Source: Kribbella voronezhensis (GTDB lineage Bacteria > Actinomycetota > Actinomycetes > Propionibacteriales > Kribbellaceae). Taken from it: DNA of 64,000 nt. The translations under genes were made by a program, and so were the position numbers. Positions 24,858 through 33,630 of this stretch are shown one piece after another; positions within the stretch are counted from its first letter, which is position 1; each line of letters opens with the position of its first letter. Below the pieces are notes generated by a model that ran no database searches, was not told where the DNA came from, and saw only the letters and a program-made list of their open reading frames with translations. The stretch is from positions 1,723,154 to 1,787,153 of the forward strand of contig NZ_SOCE01000001.1 in the NCBI RefSeq assembly GCF_004365175.1, read 5' to 3'.

Positions 24858-25691
24858 TCACTGCTGTCCCTGCGCTGCGACGGACACCTTCTCCCACTTC
24901 TCCCATTCGGCGAGCCGTCGCTGATAGATGCCACGCACGATGGAGGCGGCCTGAGCGCCGAAGAGCACCCGCAACGGCGGCTCCGGAGCATCGACGACTT
25001 GGAGCAGCGCCTGCGCGGCAGCGGCCGGCGTACCGGGGCTCTGGGCGCCTCGACGCGCGGCGGCCTCGTCACGCATGGGGTTGTAGGCGTCCAGCGGATC
25101 GCTCCGCCGCGCCGACGACCCGGCCCAGTCGGTGTCGAAGCCGCCCGGCTCGACGATCGTGACGCGGATCCCGAACCGGGCCACCTCCGCGGCGAGAGAC
25201 TCGCTCAAAGCCTCCAGAGCCCATTTGGACGCGTGATACGCGCCCAGATTGGCGAAGGCGCCGACACCACCGATCGAGGAGATCTGTACGACGTGACCGC
25301 GCCCGCGTTCGCGCATCCCCGGCAGCGCCGCCTGGGTCACCCGCAGGGCGCCGAAGACGTTGGTCTCCAACTGCTCTCGCAGGTCGTTCGCGGTCAGCTC
25401 CTCGAAAGCACCGAAGTGCCCGTAGCCGGCGTTGTTGACCACGATGTCGAGGCCGCCCAGCTGTGCTTCGGCGGTGTGGACGGTCGCATCGACGCTCGCG
25501 CTGTCGGTGACGTCGAGAGCGAGCGGTACGAAGGTGTCGGGGTACTGCGAGGCGAACTCGTCCAGGGTGCCCGTGTCGCGAGCCGTGGCAGCCACGTGGT
25601 CGCCACGCTGCAGAGCGGCGCGGGCGAACTCCCGGCCGAGGCCGCGAGAGGCCCCGGTGATCAGCCAGTTCTTGGTCATCAGTGTGTTCAT
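24858..25691 (-). CDS. Short-chain dehydrogenase/reductase
   Basis: This 277-residue SDR starts MNTLMTKNWLITGASRGLGREFA, with the cofactor motif TGASRGLG, Asp in LDVTDSASV, NNAGYGHFG, the catalytic Ser in QISSIGGVG and YHASK. It belongs to the classical group with GGFDTDWAGSS in the substrate loop. ATG 25689-25691 is the preferred start; the open frame extends 111 codons further upstream without homology. It lies ahead of the XRE regulator gene and diverges from the DNA ligase. Confidence 0.88.
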   Translation of the reverse strand: MNTLMTKNWLITGASRGLGREFARAALQRGDHVAATARDTGTLDEFASQYPDTFVPLALDVTDSASVDATVHTAEAQLGGLDIVVNNAGYGHFGAFEELTANDLREQLETNVFGALRVTQAALPGMRERGRGHVVQISSIGGVGAFANLGAYHASKWALEALSESLAAEVARFGIRVTIVEPGGFDTDWAGSSARRSDPLDAYNPMRDEAAARRGAQSPGTPAAAAQALLQVVDAPEPPLRVLFGAQAASIVRGIYQRRLAEWEKWEKVSVAAQGQQ

Positions 25692-25808
25692 GTCGTCCAC
25701 TCTGGTCGCGGAGACCGCGGCCAAGAAGGGCACAGTGTGCCTGGGAGCAGCGCACCCACCCAGGCGGAGCGGACGGGATCTGTCGGTGACCGCAGGTAGT
25801 GTCTGGCC

Positions 25809-27806
25809 GTGGACGTTGGGGAGCGGATTCAGGAACTTGCCGATCAGATCGTCGTACTGCGCGATGCCTACTACCGGGGTTCGCCGGTGGTCGCCGACGC
25901 CGAGTACGACGCGATCGAGGACGAACTGCGGTCGCTGATCGAGGCCAACCCCGAGTCGGCCCCCGACCCGAACCCGCTCGAGCAGGTGGGCGCGCCCGCG
26001 GTACTGCACGCGCCGGTCCGGCACTCGCGGCCGATGCTCTCGCTGGAGAAGGCCACCCGCCCCGAGCAGGTGGAAGCCTTCTTCAACCGCTTCCCCGGCC
26101 AGTCGGTGGTGGTGATGCCGAAGCTGGACGGCCTGTCACTGGCCCTGGTCTACGAGAACGGGAAGCTGGCGCGAGCGATCACCCGTGGTGACGGGACGAC
26201 CGGCGACGACGTGACCCCGCTGGTGCGGGCCCTCACCGACGGAGTCCCGGCGAAGCTCGCCGTACCGGGCCTAATCGAGGTTCGCGGCGAGGCGGTGATG
26301 CTGCGCTCGACGTTCGCCGCCTACAACGCTGCCCACCCGGACAAGCCGCTGATCAACCCGAGAAACGCCGCCGCGGGCACCCTGCGGGCGAAGGATCCGG
26401 CCACCGTCGCCGAGCGCCGCCTGCAGTTCCTCGCCTTCGACCTGCTCAGCGACACCGACGACGCCGACGCGGATCTGGAGCGCGCGCTGCAGACGCTCGG
26501 GTTCACCGTCGCGGAGATGCGGCACTGCGATGACGCTGCCGCCGCCCAGGCGGTCATCACCACGATCGAGCAGCAGCGCAACGACCTGGACTACGACCTC
26601 GATGGCGCCGTACTGCGGTTGGCCGACCGCGGCGCGTACGCCGCCGCCGGCACCCGGTCAAGCTCACCGCGAGGCGCACTGGCGTTCAAGTTCGCCGCCG
26701 AGGAGAAGACCACCGTGCTGGCCGATGTCGTCTGGGACGTCGGCAAAACCGGCAAGATCGCGCCGGTCGCCTGGCTCGAGCCGGTCTTCGTGGGCGGTAC
26801 GACGGTCACTCGCGCGACGCTGGCCAACCAGGAGGTGATCCGGGCCCGCGGCATCAAGATCGGCGACACGGTGCTGGTCCGCCGCGCGGGTGACGTGATC
26901 CCGTTCGTCGCGGGTGTGCTCGACGCGTCCAAGCGCACCGGCGCTGAGCGAGACATCGTGCCGCCGGCCGTGTGCCCGTCCTGCGAGCAGCCGTTGATCG
27001 AGCAGGGCAACAGCCGCGAACTGTTCTGCACGAACGTCGCCTGCCCGGCCCAGACCGTCCGGCGGCTCATCCACTGGGCGTCCCGCGCGGCGGCCGACAT
27101 CGACGCGATCGGCGGGGTCTGGATCGAGCGGCTGGCCGAAGCCGGCATCCTGGAGAATCCCTCGGACTTCTACCAGCTGACGAAGGAGAAGCTGCTGGAG
27201 TTCGATCGGGTCGGCGAGGTCTCGGCGACGCGGATGATCGAGTCGATCGACGCGAGCCGTGAGGTCGGCCTGCGCCGGGCGCTGATCGGGCTGGCGATCC
27301 CGATGGCCTCCGAGGGCACCGCGACCAGGCTCTGCCGAGCGGGCTTCGTTTCGCTGGAAGAGGTTGCCGAGGCGGGCGTCGACGCCTTGGTCGCAGTCGA
27401 CGACATCGGGCTCAAGGTGGCCACCTCGCTGAGCGAGCACCTCGCCCGGTTGCGCCCGGAGCTCGAGCGGCTTCGCGCGGCCGGGGTCTCGCTCGACGTC
27501 CGCGAGGAAGACCTCCCGCCGGTCGTCGCCGCCGGAGCACCACTGGCCGGCAAGACGGTGGTCGTCACCGGCTCGATCAGCGACCCACGCTCCGGCGAGA
27601 AGGTCACCCGTCCCGCCTTCCAGCGACTCTGCGAGAAGGCCGGCGCGACCATCGCCTCCTCGGTCTCGGCCAGTACCGACTTCCTCATCACCGGCGCCGA
27701 TGTCGGCGCGGCCAAACTCACCAAGGCCGAGAAGCTCGGCGTCACCGTCGTCGACCAGTCCGAGATCTGGCAACAACTCCAGGCCGCCGACCTCCTCCCC
27801 CGCTGA
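25809..27806 (+). CDS. ligA: NAD-dependent DNA ligase, LigA family
   Basis: The enzyme seals nicks using NAD. It has 665 residues, the full LigA layout: domain Ia with YYRGSPVVADAEYDAIEDELR (~20-40), the adenylated Lys105 in PKLDGLSLALVYENG, an OB fold, the zinc knuckle CPSCEQPL...CTNVACPAQ (~390-416), helix-hairpin-helix repeats, and a C-terminal BRCT domain (~578-660). Instead of the usual MLSLDNAF it reads MLSLEKAT, and the spacing in domain Ia is slightly short. This hints at a divergent second LigA, which some actinobacteria have, and not the housekeeping copy. GTG start at 25809. A hairpin terminator follows. Confidence 0.9.
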   Translation: MDVGERIQELADQIVVLRDAYYRGSPVVADAEYDAIEDELRSLIEANPESAPDPNPLEQVGAPAVLHAPVRHSRPMLSLEKATRPEQVEAFFNRFPGQSVVVMPKLDGLSLALVYENGKLARAITRGDGTTGDDVTPLVRALTDGVPAKLAVPGLIEVRGEAVMLRSTFAAYNAAHPDKPLINPRNAAAGTLRAKDPATVAERRLQFLAFDLLSDTDDADADLERALQTLGFTVAEMRHCDDAAAAQAVITTIEQQRNDLDYDLDGAVLRLADRGAYAAAGTRSSSPRGALAFKFAAEEKTTVLADVVWDVGKTGKIAPVAWLEPVFVGGTTVTRATLANQEVIRARGIKIGDTVLVRRAGDVIPFVAGVLDASKRTGAERDIVPPAVCPSCEQPLIEQGNSRELFCTNVACPAQTVRRLIHWASRAAADIDAIGGVWIERLAEAGILENPSDFYQLTKEKLLEFDRVGEVSATRMIESIDASREVGLRRALIGLAIPMASEGTATRLCRAGFVSLEEVAEAGVDALVAVDDIGLKVATSLSEHLARLRPELERLRAAGVSLDVREEDLPPVVAAGAPLAGKTVVVTGSISDPRSGEKVTRPAFQRLCEKAGATIASSVSASTDFLITGADVGAAKLTKAEKLGVTVVDQSEIWQQLQAADLLPR

Positions 27807-27810
27807 CTCC

Positions 27811-27840
27811 CGCGCCGACCGGCGGCTGCCGGTCGGCGCG
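27811..27840. terminator. Hairpin terminator after the DNA ligase gene
   Basis: CGCGCCGACCGG (27811-27822) pairs perfectly with CCGGTCGGCGCG (27829-27840) around a 6-nt loop. It lies 5 nt after the ligase stop. No T-run follows, as is usual in high-GC actinobacteria. Confidence 0.85.
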
Positions 27841-27903
27841 GTACCGATTGATGGCATAGTGCGCACGCTGGGGTGGTCGGGGCGAGTGGGGAGATGTGCT
27901 GGC

Positions 27904-29763
27904 ATGTGGCGGGACAGAGCGCGGTACTGGTTCGACAGCACGATGTCTCGCGGTACTCCGGCGCTGATCGGCTGGCTCGGACTGGCCTCCGCACTGCTGG
28001 TGCTGGCCACGTCGGGCCTGCTGCTGGTGCTCGCACCGACAGACGCCAAGGGCCACGGCGGGTGGCACGGCGTGCTGTGGATGAGCCTGTTGCGGACTCT
28101 CGACCCCGGCACGATGGGAGGCGACCAGGGCGGCCTGTTCTTCCTGGCCTTGATGCTGGCGGTGACCCTGGGCGGGATCTTCATCGTCAGCTCGTTCATC
28201 GGTGTGCTGACCACCGGCCTGGAGAACAAGATCACCGTCCTGCGCAAGGGCAGGTCACGGATCGTCGAGCAGGACCACACGGTCGTGCTCGGCTGGTCCG
28301 AGCAGATCTTCACCGTGGTCTCGGAACTGGCGCAGGCGAACCAGACCAATCGGCGGTCCTGCGTCGCCATCCTCGCCGACCGGGACAAGGTCGAGATGGA
28401 GGACGCGATCCGCGCCCGCGTTCCCGACCTCGGCCGGACCCAGGTGGTCTGCCGGACCGGCAACCCGCTGCGTCCGGCCGATCTGGACCTGGTGGCCCTG
28501 CGGTCGGCGCGCTCGGTGATGGTCCTGCCACCCGATACCGACGACGCCGACATCCAGGTGATCAAGGTGCTGCTGTCGCTCGGCTCCCGTGCGACCGAGG
28601 CGGACGGTCCGCGCGTCGTCGCGGCGGTGGCCGACTCTGCGAACCTCCCGGCGGCGCAGCTGGCCGGCGGGCCGCGCGCACAGTTGATCGGCGCGGACGA
28701 CCTCGCCGTACGGCTGCTCGTCAACGCGCACCGGCAGTCCGGGCTGTCCGCGGTCTGTGCCGACCTGCTCGCGTTCGCGGGCAACGAGTTCTATCTGAAG
28801 ACGGAGCCGAGCTTGAGCGGATCCACCTTCGCAGCGGCGGTGCACGCCTACGAACTCGGCGTACCGGTCGGTCTGCGGCACGGGGACGACAGCATCGAGC
28901 TCAATCCACCGGGCGACTTCCCGATCCGCGACGGCGACGAGCTGATCGTGCTGGCCGAGGACGACACCATGATCCGGCTCGCCCAGACCCCACCGCGCGT
29001 GGTCGAGCACGCGATCGCACCTCCCACGGACCGGCCGCCCGCGCCCACCCGCACCTTGATGATCGGCTGGAACAAGCGGGCACCGCAGATCCTCGAACTC
29101 CTCGACGCCTTCGCCTACACCGGTTCCGTACTCCGGATCGCCGGCCCCGAGCCGATCGCGGACCAGTTCGGCGGCTACCCGAATCTCGCCGTCACCACGA
29201 CGATCTGCGAGCCCACCAACCGGGCTCAGCTCGAGGCGCTCGATGTCACCGGCTACCAGCACCTGATCGTGCTGGCCGCGGACGACCTGGGTGTCCAGGA
29301 GGCCGATGCGCGCACGTTGGTGACGTTGCTGCACCTTCGCGACCTGGCGCGGTCGCTGGAGATCCCGTACTCGATCGTCAGCGAGATCAACGACGACGCC
29401 AACCGCGAGATCGCCGAGGTGACCCGGGCCGACGACTTCGTGGTCAGCGACAAGCTGATCAGCCTGCTGCTCACCCAGCTGACCGAGAACCGCCATCTGG
29501 CGAAGGTCTTCGAGGACCTGTTCAATCCCACCGGCGCCGAGATCTACCTCAAACCCGCGACCGACTACCTGCGGCCGGACACCGACGCGACCTTCGCCAC
29601 GATCGTCGAAGCCGCTCGCCGGCTGGGTGAGACCGCGATCGGCTACCGCGTCCACGACGAGTTCTACCGGCCGCCGGCGTACGGCGTCGTACTCAATCCA
29701 CCGAAGAACGCGCCGGTCACGCTGACCGCCCTGGACCGGGTCGTCGTCCTCGCCGAGAACTGA
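27904..29763 (+). CDS. CASTOR/POLLUX-like ion channel with cytoplasmic RCK/TrkA-N domains
   Basis: This 619-residue protein starts at ATG 27904 (MWRDRARYWFDSTMSRG). Two membrane spans (~20-45 and ~78-105) flank a pore-like loop with LLRTLDPGTMGGDQG. The rest is cytoplasmic: two Rossmann-type RCK units, the first opening DHTVVLGWSEQIFTVVSEL and the second TLMIGWNKRAPQILELLDAF, each followed by an RCK-C-like segment. This layout matches plant CASTOR/POLLUX channels and their bacterial relatives. The ion cannot be told from the loop; the plant proteins carry cations such as calcium or potassium. Gate control by ligands of the RCK units is expected. It stands as a single gene. Confidence 0.85.
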   Translation: MWRDRARYWFDSTMSRGTPALIGWLGLASALLVLATSGLLLVLAPTDAKGHGGWHGVLWMSLLRTLDPGTMGGDQGGLFFLALMLAVTLGGIFIVSSFIGVLTTGLENKITVLRKGRSRIVEQDHTVVLGWSEQIFTVVSELAQANQTNRRSCVAILADRDKVEMEDAIRARVPDLGRTQVVCRTGNPLRPADLDLVALRSARSVMVLPPDTDDADIQVIKVLLSLGSRATEADGPRVVAAVADSANLPAAQLAGGPRAQLIGADDLAVRLLVNAHRQSGLSAVCADLLAFAGNEFYLKTEPSLSGSTFAAAVHAYELGVPVGLRHGDDSIELNPPGDFPIRDGDELIVLAEDDTMIRLAQTPPRVVEHAIAPPTDRPPAPTRTLMIGWNKRAPQILELLDAFAYTGSVLRIAGPEPIADQFGGYPNLAVTTTICEPTNRAQLEALDVTGYQHLIVLAADDLGVQEADARTLVTLLHLRDLARSLEIPYSIVSEINDDANREIAEVTRADDFVVSDKLISLLLTQLTENRHLAKVFEDLFNPTGAEIYLKPATDYLRPDTDATFATIVEAARRLGETAIGYRVHDEFYRPPAYGVVLNPPKNAPVTLTALDRVVVLAEN

Positions 29764-29831
29764 TCCAGGCGTCAGCACGCGGCGAATTGGTTGCGGGCGT
29801 GTGGCGGAGTCGTCACAGTCCGGAAAGGCTT

Positions 29832-29856
29832 GTTGCCGGGTCAGGTTTGCGGGTAC
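29832..29856 (+). promoter_or_regulatory. SigB/SigF-type promoter before the kinase gene
   Basis: GTTG (29832) and GGGTAC (29851) are 15 nt apart, a near match to the Streptomyces SigB consensus GNNT-N14-16-GGGTAC. The -10 lies 30 nt before the start codon. Confidence 0.55.
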
Positions 29857-29886
29857 CGGAAGAGCGTTGATCGTCAGGAGGTGGCG

Positions 29887-30804
29887 ATGCGCGTCGCGGA
29901 CCGGTACGAGCTCGAAGCTGTCATCGGCCAGGGCGGGATGGGCCAGGTGTGGCGCGCCACCGATGCGGTTCTCGGCCGGCCGGTGGCGGTCAAACTGCTC
30001 AAGCAGGGCCGGACCGGCCGGGAGGCCGCCGCGATGTTTCGCCGGGAGGCGCAAGCGGCAGCGGTCGTCAACAGTCCTCACGTCGTCGGCGTGCACGACT
30101 TCGGTCCGCACAACCAGAGCTTCTACCTGGTGATGGAGCTTGTCGTAGGCAACACTCTGGCCGCCGCTCTGCAGCAGTTCGGCCCGTTCAGTCCGCCGGC
30201 CGCCGCGGAGGTCGTCGGCCAGACGGCGGACGGACTGTCGGCGGCCCACGACCAGGGCGTGATCCACCGCGACATCAAGCCCAGCAACCTGCTGATGGCC
30301 GACGACGGCACGATCAAGATCGCCGACTTCGGCATCGCCTGCTTCCTGAACCACAGCGCGGAAGATCAGGTTCCGCAGCAAGGAGTGCTCGGCACCAGCT
30401 ACTACCTCGCGCCCGAACGGGCGCGGGCCGAGCCGGTCGGGCCGGCTGCCGACATCTACTCACTCGGGTGCGTCCTCTATCAGCTTCTGACCGGCGCGCC
30501 GCCCTTCCTCGCCGACACCCCGACCGGTGTACTGCGTCAGCATCTGGTCGGCGTGCCGGCACGGCCGGCCCGCGTCGGCAGCGGTTTCGGCCGCCAGCTG
30601 CTCCGCATGCTGGCGAAGGACCCCGCTGACCGGCCCGATGCGGACGAGGTGGCTGCCTGGTGCCGGCGGATCTCTGCGGACCATCCGGCTCATCCACCGG
30701 CGGATGCTGAGCTCTTCGCGGGCCCCACCACCCAACTGCAGACCGTGAGCAGCCGGTACGAAAGAACTTCGGCGTGCCAGCTCTCACTGAAAGAGACTGT
30801 TTGA
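29887..30804 (+). CDS. Soluble Ser/Thr protein kinase (Hanks type)
   Basis: A 305-residue kinase from ATG 29887, behind AGGAGG. It has the glycine loop IGQGGMGQVW (~14-23), the ATP lysine Lys36 in VAVKLL, the catalytic loop HRDIKPSN, the DFG motif IADFGIA and the APE-like LAPERA. After the kinase core comes only a short tail, with no membrane span and no PASTA repeats, so it is a cytoplasmic kinase unlike PknB. It is followed after 75 nt by a lipoprotein gene. Targets are unknown; the channel upstream is a possible one only by position. Confidence 0.9.
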   Translation: MRVADRYELEAVIGQGGMGQVWRATDAVLGRPVAVKLLKQGRTGREAAAMFRREAQAAAVVNSPHVVGVHDFGPHNQSFYLVMELVVGNTLAAALQQFGPFSPPAAAEVVGQTADGLSAAHDQGVIHRDIKPSNLLMADDGTIKIADFGIACFLNHSAEDQVPQQGVLGTSYYLAPERARAEPVGPAADIYSLGCVLYQLLTGAPPFLADTPTGVLRQHLVGVPARPARVGSGFGRQLLRMLAKDPADRPDADEVAAWCRRISADHPAHPPADAELFAGPTTQLQTVSSRYERTSACQLSLKETV

Positions 30805-30829
30805 TTACACTAGGTACTCACCTGGGTAC
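30803..30829 (+). promoter_or_regulatory. Possible SigB/SigF-type promoter before the lipoprotein gene
   Basis: GATT (30803) and GGGTAC (30824) are 17 nt apart, one more than the usual range. It lies 50 nt before the lipoprotein start and overlaps the end of the kinase gene. Confidence 0.35.
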
Positions 30830-30879
30830 AGGGATGCTGCCTCGGAGAACGGTCACCTTCGCGAAAGCAGGGTCTCTGG

Positions 30880-31830
30880 ATGTCGAAACCCGCGTGCTGC
30901 CTGCTGTCCCTGACGGTCTTCCTCGGCATCGCCGGGTGCAGCGACGTGCCCCCGGAGCTGCCGGCCTCCGAGCAGCTCGCTGAACATCCGGCCGCGGCTG
31001 CCGTGACGCCGAAACCCAAGCCTCCGGCGCCACCGCAGGCGCAGTTGCCGCGGGGTGGCCGCCTGATCTTCCCGGCTCATCAGCTGGTCGCCTTCGTCGG
31101 CGCGCCGGGCTCACCCGCACTGGGTCCGCTCGACGCCGACCTCGACGAGCGAGCCCGACGACTGGAGCGGCTGGCGACGTCGTACCGCGGTGGCCGGTCG
31201 ACCCTTCCCGTGATGGAGCTGATCGTCGTCACGGCACAGGGCTCGGCCGGACGCGACGGCATGTACCGGTCCCGGATCGACCCGGCGCAGATCGGCAAGT
31301 ACCTCGCGGTCGCGCGCAAGTACCGGATGCTCTTGATGCTTGACGTGCAGCCAGGCCGCGCCAACCCGGTCGACGAGGTACGACGGCTCGAACCGTGGCT
31401 CCGGCTGCCGGACGTCGGTCTGGCGGTGGACCCTGAGTGGCAGGTCGGGCCCGGTCAGGTGCCGGGCCGGGTCTTCGGCCGGACGACCGGGCCCCAGCTG
31501 AACGCGATCGCCGCCTATTTGTCCACGCTCGTCACCCGGTACAGGCTTCCGGAGAAGCTCTTCGTTTTTCACCAGCTGGCCAAGCCGATCGTGCGCGACG
31601 AGACCGCGGTTCGCACCTATCCGGGTGTGGCGACGGTGAAATCCGTCGACGGGATCGGCAGCCGGGCGCAGAAGCTGGCCACCTATCGCGGATTGACGAC
31701 GAAGCTCCCGCGGGGCGTTCGCAGCGGGTTCAAGCTCTTCTACCAGGAGGACACCCGGCACGGGGTACTGATGACACCGGCGCAGGTTCTCGCTGTGCGA
31801 CCACGCCCCGAGCTGGTGATCTACGAATGA
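30880..31830 (+). CDS. Lipoprotein of unknown function, likely glycosidase-like barrel
   Basis: I do not recognise this 316-residue protein with certainty. It has a short signal with lipobox GIAGCS (~16-21), a Pro/Lys-rich linker (PKPKPPAPPQAQ), then an ordered domain starting GGRLIFPAHQLVAFVGAPG. Segments such as LLMLDVQPGRA, VGLAVDPEW and LFVFHQL suggest a beta/alpha barrel of the glycoside-hydrolase-like kind, but no catalytic pair can be named. Its stop overlaps the start of the polysaccharide deacetylase by 4 nt, so it probably acts with that enzyme at the cell surface. Confidence 0.75.
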   Translation: MSKPACCLLSLTVFLGIAGCSDVPPELPASEQLAEHPAAAAVTPKPKPPAPPQAQLPRGGRLIFPAHQLVAFVGAPGSPALGPLDADLDERARRLERLATSYRGGRSTLPVMELIVVTAQGSAGRDGMYRSRIDPAQIGKYLAVARKYRMLLMLDVQPGRANPVDEVRRLEPWLRLPDVGLAVDPEWQVGPGQVPGRVFGRTTGPQLNAIAAYLSTLVTRYRLPEKLFVFHQLAKPIVRDETAVRTYPGVATVKSVDGIGSRAQKLATYRGLTTKLPRGVRSGFKLFYQEDTRHGVLMTPAQVLAVRPRPELVIYE

Positions 31831-32885
31831 CCGGCCTGACCCGGCGGAGCTTCCTCGCGGCGGCCGTATCGTCGACGGTGCTGGCTGGTTGCGCCGACAC
31901 GGCCGCAGACACCGCGCCAGTCGTGAGCGGCTCGCGACCTACGCAGCCGACGCCGACACCCCGCCGTACGGCGCGACCCCGGCTGCCGGCCGGTGTCCAC
32001 GCCAACAAGCTCGGCCTGATCCCGGTGCTCATGCATCACCGGCTGGTTGCGTCGAATCCCGGCAGCTATGACCTGACCCCCGCCTACTTCCGGGCGGAAC
32101 TCGACCGCCTGTACCGCGAGAACTACTACCCCGTCCGCGCCATCGACCTGGTCAGCCGGAACCTGGACTCGGTTCCACCGGGGAAGACGCCCGTGGTCCT
32201 GACGTTCGACGACGGCACTCCGGGACAGGTCGCCTTCGACGCCGGCGGCCAGGTCGCCCCGGACTGCGCATTGGGGATCCTGCGAGCCTTCCACGCCCGG
32301 CACCCCGACTTTCCGGCCGTTGCGACGTTCTACGTCAACAAGAATCCGTTCGGCCTGACGGGCGCCGCTGCCGCCCAGGCTCTGGTCCGCTTGAACGACC
32401 TCGGCTGCGAGGTCGGCAACCACACCTGGAGCCACCCGAATCTGCACACGCTGACCCGGGCACAGGCCGAAGCCGAGATCGGCAGCCTGGCCGCCCTGGT
32501 GAGCCGTGCCATTCCGATGGCCCCACCGCGGACGCTGGCCCTCCCCTTCGGAGCCCACCCTCGCGACCCCGGCGTCCTGGCTCGCGGCGGAGCAGGCGGT
32601 ACGGCGTACCGGAATCTCGGTGTGCTGCTCGTCGGGGCCGAGCCGAGCCACTCGCCCTTCCATCCCGGCTTCGACCCGATGGCGATCCCGCGGATCCGCT
32701 GCAGCTCGCGGGACGGCGAGCTCGAGTTCACCTACTGGCTCGACCGCCTCGCTCGCCGGACCGCCCTGAAGTTCATTGCCGGCGGCAACTCAATCGGCGT
32801 TGCCAACGGCATCTTTCAGTCGCCGGTCTGGGAGTTGGGGGCGTGCACCGGCTTCGACTGCGTGGAGGAGCGCTGGCGAAGATAG
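31827..32885 (+). CDS. Secreted polysaccharide deacetylase (NodB fold), Tat lipoprotein
   Basis: The 352-residue enzyme should remove acetyl groups from a cell-wall or exopolymer glycan. The N-terminus TRRSFLAAAVSSTVLAGC combines a twin-arginine signal with a lipobox. The NodB domain has motif 1 VVLTFDDGTPG (Asp128/Asp129), motif 2 GNHTWSHPNLHTL with the zinc histidines, and motif 3 LALPFGAHPRD. ATG 31827 overlaps the lipoprotein stop; the frame upstream lies over that gene. The 3' end overlaps the convergent DUF6766 gene by 70 nt, more than usual, and the stop gives a normal family length. Confidence 0.88.
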   Translation: MTGLTRRSFLAAAVSSTVLAGCADTAADTAPVVSGSRPTQPTPTPRRTARPRLPAGVHANKLGLIPVLMHHRLVASNPGSYDLTPAYFRAELDRLYRENYYPVRAIDLVSRNLDSVPPGKTPVVLTFDDGTPGQVAFDAGGQVAPDCALGILRAFHARHPDFPAVATFYVNKNPFGLTGAAAAQALVRLNDLGCEVGNHTWSHPNLHTLTRAQAEAEIGSLAALVSRAIPMAPPRTLALPFGAHPRDPGVLARGGAGGTAYRNLGVLLVGAEPSHSPFHPGFDPMAIPRIRCSSRDGELEFTYWLDRLARRTALKFIAGGNSIGVANGIFQSPVWELGACTGFDCVEERWRR

Positions 32886-33520
32886 ACGGAGCCGCCGATG
32901 ATCGCCGCCACGGCGAGGAACTCGCTCTGCCAGTTCTGGAACGACTCGAACCAGAACTGCGACGTGTGGACGTACTGCCAGGTCGTGACGGCCTGCCCGC
33001 CGTGCAGTTGCTGGTCCTGGCTGTAGGCACGGGCACCGGTCACCGCATGTAGCCAGATCGACAGAGCGAACACCAGGCCGAAGGCGATCGCGAGCGAGTT
33101 CTCGTACAACCTCAGCACCAGCTCGGAGCCACGCCGTACCGGCCAGGGCGCCTCCGGATCGTTGCGGTGGTTGCGCGGATCCTCGTCCTGCGGCGCGTCC
33201 TCGTCGATGGGACGCGATTCCGCCGACCCCTTCTGCACCAGGAAGGTCGTCAACAGCACGTACATCCCCATCTGCAGGAACTCCGACTCCCAGTTCTCGA
33301 AGACGGTCTCACCGAACGAGGAGGACCCGGCATACTGCAGCAGTGTCTGGGTCGGCTGATCGTGATCGGTCAGATCCTCGTTCTCGTGCGCGTGACCGGT
33401 CAGCAGTACGCCGAGCAGGAACAGCGCGAACAAGGCGAGGTTGACCAGCAGCAAGGCGCGGAACCGCACCCACTGCCCTACGCCGCCACGCCGGCCCACG
33501 GCAACCTTCGAATCGTCCAT
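32816..33520 (-). CDS. DUF6766-type membrane protein
   Basis: A 234-residue membrane protein from ATG 33518-33520 (MDDSKVAVGRRGGVGQW). It has about four hydrophobic segments and two related motifs, FGETVFENWESEFLQMGMYV and FWFESFQNWQSEFLAVAAI, which mark the family and point to an internal duplication. Function is unknown. A GGGTAC -10 box lies only 9 nt before the ATG, so the message may be leaderless. It belongs to the group of stress-type genes in this part of the window. Confidence 0.8.
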   Translation of the reverse strand: MDDSKVAVGRRGGVGQWVRFRALLLVNLALFALFLLGVLLTGHAHENEDLTDHDQPTQTLLQYAGSSSFGETVFENWESEFLQMGMYVLLTTFLVQKGSAESRPIDEDAPQDEDPRNHRNDPEAPWPVRRGSELVLRLYENSLAIAFGLVFALSIWLHAVTGARAYSQDQQLHGGQAVTTWQYVHTSQFWFESFQNWQSEFLAVAAIIGGSVYLRQRSSTQSKPVHAPNSQTGD

Positions 33521-33529
33521 GCCCGGCCA

Positions 33530-33535
33530 GTACCC
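33530..33535 (-). promoter_or_regulatory. GGGTAC -10 box before the DUF6766 gene
   Basis: GGGTAC on the minus strand ends 9 nt before the start codon. The -35 region is not a clear match: GTGT stands 17 nt away. The context GGGTACTGGCCGGGC is nearly the same as the one before the Rieske flavoprotein gene (43363). Confidence 0.45.
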
Positions 33536-33571
33536 ACCAGCGAACGAACCGGACACCGGACCGGCCCGCTG

Positions 33572-33596
33572 GTTTTCGAAGCCGTCCACCGGGCAC
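33572..33596 (+). promoter_or_regulatory. SigB/SigF-type promoter before the 83-residue gene
   Basis: GTTT (33572) and GGGCAC (33591) with a 15-nt spacer. The identical pair and spacing occur before the SRPBCC gene at 48707, which supports function. Confidence 0.6.
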
Positions 33597-33630
33597 TGGG
33601 GATCCAGGAACCAACGAGACGGAGCTGGTC

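Noticed and set aside
28255..30381. A 708-codon minus-strand open frame opposite the channel and kinase
   Set aside because: No recognisable domain, and both plus-strand genes have full domain structure.
33537..33573. Hairpin ACCAGCG...CGCTGGT in the gap before the 83-residue gene
   Set aside because: The loop is long, and the site overlaps a predicted promoter; no clear role as terminator or operator.
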